From the NCBI GenBank assembly GCA_949297215.1, contig CASFRV010000002.1, positions 1 to 64,000 of the forward strand: DNA of 64,000 bases, written 5' to 3'. A model generated the notes under the pieces. It was given only the letters and a program-made list of their open reading frames with translations. It ran no database searches and had not been told where the DNA came from. This stretch comes from an uncultured Bacteroidales bacterium (GTDB taxonomy: Bacteria; Bacteroidota; Bacteroidia; Bacteroidales; Bacteroidaceae). This document shows, in pieces, positions 45,222 to 53,774 of the stretch. The translations under genes were made by a program, and so were the position numbers. Each line of letters starts with the position of its first letter. Position 1 is the first letter of the stretch.

Positions 45222-46172
45222 TTATTCCACGAGCACCTTACCCGAGGCCTTCGTCTCTCCGCCGGCCGTAAAGAAGTAGATGTAAGTGCCGCGCGGCAGG
45301 CCCGTGAACGCAGCCGACGTTTCGCCCGCGGCCGGCCTCTGCCGCGCCACGAGGCGCCCTTCGGCTGAGTAGAGGCTCAGCGTGCGGTAGCCCGCCCCGG
45401 CGTTCCAAGCGAAAGCCAGCCGCCCGCCGGCGCTCTCCGTCACCTTCAGCCCGCCGGCCTCGTCCTTCACTTCGTTGATGGACGTAGCATAGTAAAAACA
45501 CCAGCCATCATCGTCGACAGTGTAAAGCACATTACCGTCTCCGCCGTGACAGCAACGAAATTCAATATGCGAATGTCCTGTAACCAAGAAAGGATAATCA
45601 TCTATACCGCAACAATACTCACTACCAATACCTTCCAATACTTCTTCGAGTGGGCCTTCTTCGTCGTAATGCCATTCGTCTGTCACTGGATCCCGATACC
45701 CTCCCGTTATAAGCATATAAGTCCATTTTTTGCGCTTGACGGGTGTGGGATAAGGTGTTATCGTGTCACGAACACTTACCAAGGTAAGCTTGAAAGGATC
45801 GTCCACTATGCCTTGATTCTCGTAAATAAAACTGTCACCCGGCTGCATGGTGAAGTCATATAGCAGATACTCTTTCTCTGTCTTGGCATTGTAAACATAC
45901 ACTTTCCCGCTGTCTTCACGATAATACAAGCCACGCGCATAGCCATTTGCCAAGTAATCTCCTTTGTAAGCGACCCACGATTTGAAATAAGTACGCCCGT
46001 CAATCGTTGTATCTCCTTTCAAAAAGTAAGTTTCGTTCGAATGCTCGTCGGAATAAGGGTAATAAACATGCTTCGTCCACGCTTTCCCGTCTTCCAAGAA
46101 CGGTTGTTGCGCGACAGCCGGCGTTGCCATCATCCCAGCAAGGATGGCTCCTATAAATAATTTCAGTTTCAT
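45222..46172 (-). CDS. secreted protein with T9SS C-terminal sorting domain
   Basis: 316 residues from the ATG at 46172 (signal peptide KLFIGAILAGMMATPAVAQQ). The body (about 20-235) is beta-rich with aromatic and Asp residues and no family I recognise. The last 75 residues (RTLSLYSAEGRLVARQ ... FTGLPRGTYIYFFTAGGETKASGKVLVE) fit the type A T9SS sorting domain, which directs secretion and surface attachment. The body is AT-rich, while the tail has the high GC of the chromosome. A 51-codon frame overlaps its start. Confidence 0.8.
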   Translation of the reverse strand: MKLKLFIGAILAGMMATPAVAQQPFLEDGKAWTKHVYYPYSDEHSNETYFLKGDTTIDGRTYFKSWVAYKGDYLANGYARGLYYREDSGKVYVYNAKTEKEYLLYDFTMQPGDSFIYENQGIVDDPFKLTLVSVRDTITPYPTPVKRKKWTYMLITGGYRDPVTDEWHYDEEGPLEEVLEGIGSEYCCGIDDYPFLVTGHSHIEFRCCHGGDGNVLYTVDDDGWCFYYATSINEVKDEAGGLKVTESAGGRLAFAWNAGAGYRTLSLYSAEGRLVARQRPAAGETSAAFTGLPRGTYIYFFTAGGETKASGKVLVE

Positions 46173-46324
46173 AAGTCTGATATTTGAATGATTTGACCTC
46201 CATTGAAGGAGCATTCTGCTCCTTTCGCAATGTTTACTTCATCGTCCGCACCTAAAACAAGGAATTGCCCGCACGACAGATGTTGAGGACCGATTGCTGT
46301 ATGTTGTCGTCGCCGTGTTTTCAT
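46169..46324 (-). CDS. possible 51-codon upstream ORF coupled to the T9SS-cargo gene
   Basis: Starts at ATG 46324 (MKTRRRQHTAIGPQHL...) about 33 bases downstream of a TATATTTG box (46357-46364), and its stop overlaps the cargo start (ATGA). No known family or signal peptide. A palindrome GGAGCATTCTGCTCC (about 46206-46220) lies within. It could be a leader peptide or a chance frame in a long leader; coupling is the main support. Confidence 0.35.
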   Translation of the reverse strand: MKTRRRQHTAIGPQHLSCGQFLVLGADDEVNIAKGAECSFNGGQIIQISDL

Positions 46325-46356
46325 ATCGTAACGCTTTAAAAAGTAAAACTCATGCA

Positions 46357-46364
46357 CAAATATA
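46357..46364 (-). promoter_or_regulatory. -7 box (TATATTTG) for the T9SS-cargo gene
   Basis: Perfect TAnnTTTG on the minus strand, about 185 bases before the cargo ATG. Confidence 0.65.
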
Positions 46365-46400
46365 GGCTTTTCCACAACCGATGACAAGTTTTAAGCATGG

Positions 46401-46440
46401 AAAAGGCCTGAAACATGCCGAAGAACATGGTTTCAGACCT
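46401..46440 (-). terminator. terminator of the menA gene
   Basis: GGCCTGAAAC (46405-46414) pairs with GTTTCAGACC (46430-46439); on the minus strand it ends in TTTT. Confidence 0.75.
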
Positions 46441-46495
46441 TATATTAACAAAAAAACGTGAAGTACAAACGCAAAAGGCGGGCGGGCGCGCCGGC

Positions 46496-47386
46496 CTATT
46501 CGAGCAACAGGCTGACGGCCACGAGGAAACCGAAGAGGAGGATGTTGCGCGAGGTGAAGCCCAGCGTGCGGTTCAGGGCGCGGCCGTGGCGTATCTGCAC
46601 GATCTTGCACCAGGTGAGGAAATGGGGCAGCACGTAGAACAGCGGGAGCAGGGCCACCCACGTGTGGCCGTACAGGGCGGGCAGGGCCGCGCAGACGTAG
46701 CCCGCGACGCCTTGGGCAAAATAGAACCAACGTCCGAAGGGCTCGCCCAGCGCCACGATGAGCGTGCGCTTGCCCGCGGCGCGGTCGGTGTCGCGGTCGC
46801 GATAGTTGTTGACAACGAGCAGGGTGTCAATCACCAGTCCGCAGGCCACCGCCAGCCACCAGGCCGAGGGCGTGAGCGAAGCGGCCTGGACGTAGTAGGT
46901 GCCGAGCACGGGAACGAAGCCGAAGAACACCCAAACGAGCAGGTCGCCCAGGCCGCAGTAGCTCAGCAGGGTGGTGTAGAGAAAAGCAAAGACCACGCAG
47001 GCCCCGCCCACGAGCACGAGCCACCAGCCGCCGTAGAACAGGAGGCAGCAACCCACGGCGCAGGCCGCCGCCAGCACCGCGGCGATGGCCCACCGCATGA
47101 CCGCGGGCGTGACCCACCCTTGGGCACAGGCCCGCTCGGGGCCCAGGCGGTCGGCGCGGTCGGTGCCTTTCTGGAAGTCGAGCAGGTCGTTGATAAAGTT
47201 TGCCGCCACCTGCATAAGGGCGGCAAACACGAGGCAGAGCACGACGGGCACGGGGCGGAAGCTGCCCTCGGCCCGGGCCAGCGCCGCGGCCACGACCACC
47301 GGCACAAGCGCTGCCGAGAGCGTTTTGGGGCGCGCCGCCAGGAACCACGCCCGCAGGGAGTTGAGCTTCACGGTTTGTTCTTTCAT
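46496..47386 (-). CDS. menA: 1,4-dihydroxy-2-naphthoate polyprenyltransferase MenA
   Basis: Attaches the polyprenyl tail in menaquinone synthesis, at the inner membrane. 296 residues from the ATG at 47386; a longer upstream frame precedes the -7 box and is excluded. The UbiA-family Asp motifs are present: NFINDLLDFQKGTD (first) and NNYRDRDTDRAAGKRTL (second), with about eight to nine helices. WFLAARPKTLSAALVPV at the start is typical of MenA rather than UbiA. The polyprenyl synthase at 59755 could supply its tail donor. Confidence 0.93.
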   Translation of the reverse strand: MKEQTVKLNSLRAWFLAARPKTLSAALVPVVVAAALARAEGSFRPVPVVLCLVFAALMQVAANFINDLLDFQKGTDRADRLGPERACAQGWVTPAVMRWAIAAVLAAACAVGCCLLFYGGWWLVLVGGACVVFAFLYTTLLSYCGLGDLLVWVFFGFVPVLGTYYVQAASLTPSAWWLAVACGLVIDTLLVVNNYRDRDTDRAAGKRTLIVALGEPFGRWFYFAQGVAGYVCAALPALYGHTWVALLPLFYVLPHFLTWCKIVQIRHGRALNRTLGFTSRNILLFGFLVAVSLLLE

Positions 47387-47479
47387 ATCAGGCCTATTAT
47401 ATATATGGTGTGCGCGCCGACGGACCGGCGGAGCCCTTGCCCCGGCCGACATCGCGGGCACACCGCGCTTTTGATGAAA

Positions 47480-47487
47480 CAAATTTA
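47480..47487 (-). promoter_or_regulatory. -7 box (TAAATTTG) for menA
   Basis: TAAATTTG on the minus strand, about 94 bases before the menA ATG. Confidence 0.6.
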
Positions 47488-47655
47488 GGGAAAACGTGGG
47501 GGAAAAACGCCGGGAGATGGGCGATGGCGCCGCCTTTTTACGTATCTTAACAAGGAAGAGGCGGCCGACGGACAATATTATCCCCAACTTTGCGGCCGAC
47601 AACGTGTGCGGCCCGCAGGCCGCACGCCCATTTCCATCCAAACAAACCCCACCGA

Positions 47656-49350
47656 ATGAAAAACAAATGGTTATCGCTGCTCATCGCGCTGTGTCTGCTG
47701 CCCGCCGTAGCCCGCGCCCAGGCTTTCGTCAACCTGACGCCGCAGCCCAAGCAGATGAGCGTGAAGGAGGGGGCGCTGCCCCTGACGGAGAAGTTCACCG
47801 TGTGCACCAACAAGCTGCCCGACAGCCTGGCCGTCGAGGCTGAGCGCTTCGTGGCCGCCGTCAACGACGCCACCGGGCTCAACGCCCGCGTGAAGAGCCG
47901 GGCGCGCAAGGCTCTCGTGAGCATGGAGCGCTACGAGGCCGGCGACCTCGGCGCCGAGGGCTACCTGCTCGACGTCACGCCACGGGGCGTCACCGTCAAG
48001 GCACGGACGTCGGCCGGCTTCTTCTACGCCTTTCAAACGCTGAAAAAGCTGCTGCCGGCCGGCGTGGCCCTCGGCAAGCCCACGCCCGGCGCCACGACGT
48101 ATGCCCTGCCCCTGGTGAGCATCGTGGACGAGCCGCGCTTTGCCCACCGCGGCTTCATGCTCGACGTGGCACGCCACTTCTTCACCGTCGAACAGGTGAA
48201 GAAGATGATTGACCTCATGGCCGTCTACAAGATGAACCGCTTCCACTGGCACCTGAGCGACGACCAGGGCTGGCGCGTCGAGATAAAAAAATGGCCCCGC
48301 CTGACGGAGGTGGGCAGCATCGCCCCCAACAGCTACCAGTGGGACTGGGAGCGAGGCAGCTACTACACGAACGCACCCTACGGCCCCTACTTCTACACGC
48401 AGGAGCAGCTGCGCGACGTGGTGGCCTACGCCAAGGAGCGCCACATTGAGATTATCCCCGAGATAGACATGCCGGGCCATTTCGTGGCAGCGATGAACGC
48501 CTACCCCGAGTTCAGCTGCACGCCCGACGCCGAGCACAAGGGCTGGCTGGCCTGGGGCGTCTCGACCGACGTGCTGAACGTGGCCAACCCCGCCGCCGTA
48601 GCGTTTGCCCAAGACATCCTGAGCGAAATCATGGACGTCTTCCCCTACGAATACGTTCACATCGGCGGCGACGAATGCCCGACGAAAGCCTGGGAAGCCA
48701 ACGCCCTTTGCCAGGAAAAGATGAAACGGCTGGGGCTGAAGCACGCCCGTGAGCTGCAATCGCACTTCATCAAGGACATGGCCGACTTCGTGGCCCGGCG
48801 CGGACGCAAGCTCATCGTGTGGAACGAGGCCATCACCGCACCTCATGCCGACGTGGAGCTCATCCGCCAGACGGGCGCCACTGTGATGTGCTGGATCGGC
48901 GAGCGCGCCGCGGCCAAGAAGGCCACCGAGCTGGGGCTCGACAACATCCTGACGCCCTACTACTTCTACTACATCAACCGCAAGCAGCAGCAGGACGCCG
49001 ACTGGATGACCGTGGCGGGCGACGGCAAGGACGACCTGAAGCGCACGTACAACTACGTGCCCATCACGGACGACATCGACCCGGCCAACCATAAATACTT
49101 CCGCGGCGTGCAGGGCACGTTCTGGACGGAGCACGTGGCCGATGACGCCCTGCTCGAATATCTGGCCCTGCCCCGCCTGATGGCCATCGCCGAGGCCGGC
49201 TGGTCGCCCCAGAGCGCAAAAGATTTCGACAGCTTCGTGCGCCGCATGCAGGCCGACACGACGCTCCTCGACCTGGGCGGCTACCGATACAGCCCCCACT
49301 ACCTGAAACCCGTCCCGCCCCGGCCCGGTAAAGCCACGGAGAAACAATAG
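47656..49350 (+). CDS. beta-N-acetylhexosaminidase, GH20 (second copy)
   Basis: 564 residues from the ATG at 47656, with a signal peptide (KWLSLLIALCLLPAVARAQ). A GH20b domain (about 25-150) precedes the barrel: HRGFMLDVARHFF, RFHWHLSDDQGWR, IPEIDMPGHF and the catalytic Asp339-Glu340 in YVHIGGDECPTKAWEAN. It ends soon after the barrel (LAEAGWSPQ region) and lacks the long C-terminal beta domains of the paralogue at 17513. Probably acts on host or dietary N-acetylhexosamine glycans. Upstream CAACTTTG at 47585-47592 is a weak -7 candidate. Confidence 0.95.
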   Translation: MKNKWLSLLIALCLLPAVARAQAFVNLTPQPKQMSVKEGALPLTEKFTVCTNKLPDSLAVEAERFVAAVNDATGLNARVKSRARKALVSMERYEAGDLGAEGYLLDVTPRGVTVKARTSAGFFYAFQTLKKLLPAGVALGKPTPGATTYALPLVSIVDEPRFAHRGFMLDVARHFFTVEQVKKMIDLMAVYKMNRFHWHLSDDQGWRVEIKKWPRLTEVGSIAPNSYQWDWERGSYYTNAPYGPYFYTQEQLRDVVAYAKERHIEIIPEIDMPGHFVAAMNAYPEFSCTPDAEHKGWLAWGVSTDVLNVANPAAVAFAQDILSEIMDVFPYEYVHIGGDECPTKAWEANALCQEKMKRLGLKHARELQSHFIKDMADFVARRGRKLIVWNEAITAPHADVELIRQTGATVMCWIGERAAAKKATELGLDNILTPYYFYYINRKQQQDADWMTVAGDGKDDLKRTYNYVPITDDIDPANHKYFRGVQGTFWTEHVADDALLEYLALPRLMAIAEAGWSPQSAKDFDSFVRRMQADTTLLDLGGYRYSPHYLKPVPPRPGKATEKQ

Positions 49351-49378
49351 ACGCCGCAAGGCCCCGCACAGATATACC

Positions 49379-49415
49379 AAGCGCGCCCCCAAGACAGGGA
49401 GGCGCGCTTCGTTTT
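49379..49415. terminator. bidirectional terminator between convergent genes
   Basis: AAGCGCGCC (49379-49387) pairs with GGCGCGCTT (49401-49409), then CGTTTT. Confidence 0.75.
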
Positions 49416-49439
49416 CCACACGCGGCCGACGGCCACGGC

Positions 49440-50090
49440 CTACGGCTCGGGCAGATAGTCGAGCAGCTGGACGAGGTCTTCCTCCTCCTTCCAGCTCCAC
49501 ACGCGGTTTTCCATGAGCTCCTTGAACTGCTTCATCCGTTCGGGGCGCACGAATTTTTCAAACTTCGACTCGTTGGCCGGGATGACCTGACCCATGATGG
49601 AGAAATAATACTTGTCTTCCAAGGGGAGGCCCTTGTCTTCGTCGCGCACGTCGTGCTGCATCTCGATGAATACGTTCAGTTCGTCAATTTCGAAGAAGGG
49701 CAGGTTTTCGCCCCCGGTCGTTTCGGCGCGATACTTGTCCATGTCGACCCGCGTGACGCAGAGGAGATAGTTGTAGCCCTTTTGGGCCACGACGCGGCCC
49801 ATGGCGCTGTCGACCTTCATGTAGCGCACGGAGTCGAACTCCACGCCCAGGATGTTTTGCGTATAGGCCTGTAAGATTTTGTCGCCTTCGAGGTAGCAGA
49901 GTGCCCCGTTGCGCAAAAGGATGTTGGCCTTGGCCTGGACGGAGCGACCGAACGTTTGCAACACCTTGGCGTCGCGAAACTCGGGGTAGACAAAGGGGAT
50001 GAGCGAACGCTTGCGCTCGAGCTGCTGCTGGGCCTGCACGTTGAAGACGCACAGCAGGGCGACGAGGCACGATAAGCACAGTTTTTTCAT
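49440..50090 (-). CDS. secreted hypothetical protein
   Basis: 216 residues from the ATG at 50090, with a signal peptide (KKLCLSCLVALLCVFNVQAQ). No family recognised. The mature part opens with QQQLERKRSLIPFVYPEFRDAKV and has alternating hydrophobic beta-like segments (about 45-115: ANILLRNGALCYLEGD, FDSVRYMKVDSAMGRV), then an acidic helical tail rich in Glu/Lys/Trp (ERMKQFKELMENRVWSWKEEEDLV). Periplasmic or surface location is inferred. It is a single-gene unit with a perfect -7 box 54 bases upstream. Confidence 0.7.
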   Translation of the reverse strand: MKKLCLSCLVALLCVFNVQAQQQLERKRSLIPFVYPEFRDAKVLQTFGRSVQAKANILLRNGALCYLEGDKILQAYTQNILGVEFDSVRYMKVDSAMGRVVAQKGYNYLLCVTRVDMDKYRAETTGGENLPFFEIDELNVFIEMQHDVRDEDKGLPLEDKYYFSIMGQVIPANESKFEKFVRPERMKQFKELMENRVWSWKEEEDLVQLLDYLPEP

Positions 50091-50143
50091 ATCGGTATGC
50101 TTTTTATGAACAGATAAAGGCGGGGCCCGCGGAAGCCCTCGCA

Positions 50144-50151
50144 CAAATATA
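50144..50151 (-). promoter_or_regulatory. -7 box (TATATTTG) for the hypothetical secreted protein
   Basis: TATATTTG on the minus strand, 54 bases before the ATG at 50090. Confidence 0.7.
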
Positions 50152-50251
50152 AGCGAAAGCTGCCGCAGGCCCTGCCTTTATGCCGTGTAAATAATGTTAA
50201 GCTGCCGGAAAAACGACGTTTCGTCCGTGGAAAACGAAACAGGCCGCCGGC

Positions 50252-50848
50252 TCATTGCTTTGCCGTGAGGACGCTCTCGGTCCAGCTGCGCACGTCGGCC
50301 TCGGCGGCGCCGTTGAGCAGCCGTCCGTCGTCCCACGTGAGGGCGGGATAGGCCTTGCGCAGCGCTTCGACGCTTTCTCCGATGCCACTGCCGCCCGAGG
50401 TGGCAAAGGGCACGAGGCGTTTGCCCTTCAGGTCGTGGGCTTCGACGAACGAGTTGACCACGCGCGACGCTTCGCCCCACCAGATGGGGTAGCCGATGAA
50501 GACAACGTCGTAGGCCGTGAGGTCTTTGTCCGTCGGCTTCAGGGCCGGGCGTACCGAGGCGTCTTTCATTTCGCGCGTGCTGCGCGACGAGTCGTCGTTC
50601 CAGTCGAGGTCGGCCGCGGTGTAGGCCTCTGCGGGCTCGATCGCCAGCAGGTCGCCGCCCGTCGTGCGGGCCACCGTCTCGGCCGCGCGGGCCGTCGTTC
50701 CCGTGGCCGAGAAATAGGCCACCAGCACTTTGTGGGACGCAGCGCCTCCCTCCGCCTTTTTCTGCGCGCAGGCCGTCAGGCTCACACACACGGCCATGGC
50801 GATGGCCGCGAACAGCTTGTTCTTGATGATGGAAAGTTTGGAAATCAT
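50252..50848 (-). CDS. flavodoxin-like lipoprotein
   Basis: 198 residues. The signal ends AVCVSLTACAQKK, so Cys about 27 is probably lipidated. The flavodoxin fold follows: the FMN-phosphate loop VAYFSATGTTARAAE, YDVVFIGYPIWWGEASRVV (isoalloxazine region, with Trp-Trp) and PFATSGGSGIGESVEAL. This is the exported flavodoxin type often annotated as NADPH-dependent reductase in Bacteroidota; the electron partner is unknown. It stands alone, with a TACATTTG box at 50879-50886. Confidence 0.9.
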   Translation of the reverse strand: MISKLSIIKNKLFAAIAMAVCVSLTACAQKKAEGGAASHKVLVAYFSATGTTARAAETVARTTGGDLLAIEPAEAYTAADLDWNDDSSRSTREMKDASVRPALKPTDKDLTAYDVVFIGYPIWWGEASRVVNSFVEAHDLKGKRLVPFATSGGSGIGESVEALRKAYPALTWDDGRLLNGAAEADVRSWTESVLTAKQ

Positions 50849-50878
50849 TTTGCTACGGTTTTTAGTTGCTTACCGATG

Positions 50879-50886
50879 CAAATGTA
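50879..50886 (-). promoter_or_regulatory. -7 box (TACATTTG) for the flavodoxin gene
   Basis: Minus strand, 31 bases before the ATG at 50848. Confidence 0.65.
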
Positions 50887-50976
50887 AGCATCTCCGCCGC
50901 ATGAAAAAGTATCTCCATTACGGATGATTGTATATCAATCACTCTTTGTCACGCCCCGCGGCCGCCCCGTCGGCGC

Positions 50977-53580
50977 TCAGAACTTATATTTCAGCGTAAG
51001 AAGGCCCTCGGCCGGGCGCAGGCGGTAGGTATAGGTGTAAACGTCCGTGAGCACATACGTGCGGCTCACGTAGGCCCGGCGCCCCGTGAGGTTGCGCAGC
51101 GCGAGCTCGAGCTCCATGCGCCGCAGGGCGAGGCGGATGCCTCCGTCCAGGTAGAAGTCGGTACGGAAGCGTGCGGGCTCCGTCTCGGTGGCGGTGAAGA
51201 TGCCCGTGGCGTAGCACTCCAACTTTTTCAACGGAAACAGGCCGACGCGCAGCGTGGCGCTCATGTTGTCGAAATGCGAGCGCGAGCCCGCGGCGCCGTC
51301 GGTCGTCTGCACGCTGCGGCGCCAGGCTGCCGAGAGACGTGCCGTGAGACGGCCCGCCAGGGCGCCGCCCTCCATCCTGCCCGACAGGGCAAACGTGCGG
51401 CTCCTGAGCCCGAGCCTTAACCCCTGGCGCAGCATGTGGGTGCGCAGGGCGGAAACGTCGGCCCGCAGCTTCATATAGAGATAAATGTCGAAGCAGTTTT
51501 TCGTCACCTCAAAGCCCCCGCTCGTCAGATGCAGGCGGTTCGTGGCCCGGACGAAGGCCGTGCCCGTGGCGTCGGTGCCCACGGTGCTGCTCGCCATGCG
51601 GTCGTTGTGCGTCAGCATGTATCGGCCTTCGAGCAGGAAGTGGAGCCCGCGCAGGGGCAGGCTTGCGTTCAGGCGCGGGGCCAGCGTGAAATGGTCCGTC
51701 AGGCTGAGCTCGCCGTTGCCCATCGTCTGCACGTCGCGGTAGGTGCTGTACATGGCGTTCGTCACCAGGTCGGTAAACGAGCCGGGCGTGCGGTCGTACG
51801 AGGCGTCAAGCGTCAGTCCGCAGAAGTCGTACCACCGCCAAAAGAAGTTGAGCCGCGGCGACACGAAGGGGCGGTGGTACGAGGCGGCCGTCCCGCCGGC
51901 GATGTCGCGGTAGCGCAGGTCATGCATGACAAGGGCCACCCCCGCTTTGAGCGACACGTTGCCGCGCGAGAGCGAATAGGTGGGCGTGACGGTGGTGCGC
52001 ACGTAATAGCCGTCGTTGCGGCCCGGCGGAGCGGGGGCATAGCTCTCCTGGCGGCTCGTCAGGCGGTCGTACGAGGCAGCCACGCCGAGGGCCACCGAGA
52101 GCAGGTCGCGCCGTCCCACGACGCGGCCCAGCGAGGTGGCAGCCGTGGCCCGCAGGGCCAGCCCCTCGACATCCTGCCGCACACGGAGCGTATCGGCCAC
52201 GGGGTCGGTGGCGCAGATGTAGCCGCGCGGCGTGGTGGAGAGCTCCACATTGGCCGCCACGCTGCTCACGCGGCGCCCCTTGCGGCCTATCCATTCCAGG
52301 CGGTTGCCCACGCTCAGGGCGTCCGAGGCCCGCCGCTGGCGCACGGCCGCGCTGCCGCCCAGGCGGAACAGGTCGCGGGCCGTCGAGCCGCGCACGCTGA
52401 GCTCGTCGGTGAGGTAGCACGTGGCGGCGTTCTTTTCCCACCGCAGCTGCAAGCCCGCCTGCTGACGCTTCAGGGCCGAGGCGGCCTGCTCGTCCACGAC
52501 GAGGTGGCGCCCGCCGTCGAGCAGATAGTCAGTCTGCCGCGTGTGGTCGTAGTTGTCCAGGTCGGCGGCGTAGTCGGCCGTCACGGTGAGCGTCAGGTCG
52601 GGCGACAGGCGGAAGATGTTGTTGACCGAGGTCATGGCCGAGCGGTTGAAGCGGTAGCGCATGGCGGGCACGGCGGCCGTGCCGAAAGGGTCGTCGGCGA
52701 AGAAGCCCGCGGCCGCACCGCCGTCGCCCCCGCCCAGGAGCGAGCGCCCCGACGTGTAGTGGGTGGCAAAGTTGTTCCCCTCGGCCATGACGAGGTGCTG
52801 ATGGCCCGTCGCCACCATCAGGGCATACAGGCGGCCCTGCCACGTGGCGCCGTCGCCCCACCCCGCGCCCGCCGTGGCGTCGCCCACGGGGCGCATCATG
52901 CCCCGCTTCTTCAATCGCAGGTTCAAGGCCGCCTGCTTCGAAAAGCTCACGTCCTTCAGCACCTTCTTGGGCTGGTGGTTCTCGTAGACGTCCACCGAGA
53001 GCACGTCCTCGGGGCGTATGTTCTGCGTGGCCAGCGTGTAGCGGCCGCCCAGCATGTCCAGGTCTTCGATGTAGAAGCGGTTGATGTCCTCGCCCTTGTA
53101 CTGTATGCCGCCCGCCTCGTCGATGGAAACGCCCGGTATGCGCCGTATGACGTCCTCGATGGTGCGGTCGGAAGCGCCCCGCAGCGTGTCGACGTTGTAG
53201 ATGAGCGTGTCGCCCAGCGTGTTCACGGGCGGCGCCTTCACCGTCACCTCGCGGATGTCGATGGGCGCCTCCGCCAGGCGGAAGTCGTGCGCCGCCGTGC
53301 GGTTGGGCACCGCGAGCGACGCCTCCTTATAGCCCAGCAAGGCGCAGGCAATGCGCAGCCGCGCGGCCTTGCTCTCCACACTGATGTCGTAGCGCCCGTC
53401 GCGGTCGGTGAGGCCGTAGGCCATAAAGTCGCGCGCGCCCTCCTCGTACACCTTCACCACGACGCCGGGCAGGGGCTTCCCCTCCCCGTCCTTCACCAGG
53501 CCCGTCAGCCTCACCTGCCCCCGGGCGGCAGAGGCAAGCAGCAACAGGCAGCAGAGGAGCATCAAGCGGAACGTGCGCAT
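50977..53580 (-). CDS. outer-membrane receptor with carboxypeptidase-regulatory and plug-like domains
   Basis: 867 residues. A signal peptide (LMLLCCLLLLASAARGQ) leads to a CarboxypepD_reg-like sandwich (about 25-105: LTGLVKDGEGKPLPGVVVKV ... LLGYKEASLAV). A plug-like domain follows (about 115-210: LGDTLIYNVDTLRGASDRT, EDVIRRIPGVSIDEAG, YIEDLDMLGGRY) and then a barrel of about 640 residues ending LLTLKYKF. This resembles the TonB-dependent/outer-membrane barrel proteins that travel with GLPGLI genes. It follows three GLPGLI genes on the same strand, suggesting one surface system. Ligand unknown. Confidence 0.88.
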   Translation of the reverse strand: MRTFRLMLLCCLLLLASAARGQVRLTGLVKDGEGKPLPGVVVKVYEEGARDFMAYGLTDRDGRYDISVESKAARLRIACALLGYKEASLAVPNRTAAHDFRLAEAPIDIREVTVKAPPVNTLGDTLIYNVDTLRGASDRTIEDVIRRIPGVSIDEAGGIQYKGEDINRFYIEDLDMLGGRYTLATQNIRPEDVLSVDVYENHQPKKVLKDVSFSKQAALNLRLKKRGMMRPVGDATAGAGWGDGATWQGRLYALMVATGHQHLVMAEGNNFATHYTSGRSLLGGGDGGAAAGFFADDPFGTAAVPAMRYRFNRSAMTSVNNIFRLSPDLTLTVTADYAADLDNYDHTRQTDYLLDGGRHLVVDEQAASALKRQQAGLQLRWEKNAATCYLTDELSVRGSTARDLFRLGGSAAVRQRRASDALSVGNRLEWIGRKGRRVSSVAANVELSTTPRGYICATDPVADTLRVRQDVEGLALRATAATSLGRVVGRRDLLSVALGVAASYDRLTSRQESYAPAPPGRNDGYYVRTTVTPTYSLSRGNVSLKAGVALVMHDLRYRDIAGGTAASYHRPFVSPRLNFFWRWYDFCGLTLDASYDRTPGSFTDLVTNAMYSTYRDVQTMGNGELSLTDHFTLAPRLNASLPLRGLHFLLEGRYMLTHNDRMASSTVGTDATGTAFVRATNRLHLTSGGFEVTKNCFDIYLYMKLRADVSALRTHMLRQGLRLGLRSRTFALSGRMEGGALAGRLTARLSAAWRRSVQTTDGAAGSRSHFDNMSATLRVGLFPLKKLECYATGIFTATETEPARFRTDFYLDGGIRLALRRMELELALRNLTGRRAYVSRTYVLTDVYTYTYRLRPAEGLLTLKYKF

Positions 53581-53594
53581 AACAGACGGTTGTT

Positions 53595-53714
53595 TTATTC
53601 TGATTTGTAAGACCTACGCCGGGCCGTTTCCCCGTCAATGATTACTTCTTGGGCAACCACCGTCAGCTCCCAGAGGGGGAGCAGGCACATGAGCAGATGC
53701 TTTAAAGTTTTCAT
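53595..53714 (-). CDS. 39-residue signal-peptide-like ORF before the receptor gene
   Basis: ATG at 53714 gives MKTLKHLLMCLLPLWELTVV and then AQEVIIDGETARRRSYKSE. The first 21 residues look like a Sec signal ending in VVAQ, but the mature part stops after 18 residues. The receptor ATG follows 14 bases after the stop. It may be a leader peptide, a very small secreted protein, or the remnant of a lost GLPGLI-like gene. Read directly from the sequence; no homology is claimed. Confidence 0.45.
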   Translation of the reverse strand: MKTLKHLLMCLLPLWELTVVAQEVIIDGETARRRSYKSE

Positions 53715-53774
53715 TTTCCGTCTCTACCATTTAATGAGTTCATGAATGGAGGAGCAGGCGTACCGCCGGGACAT

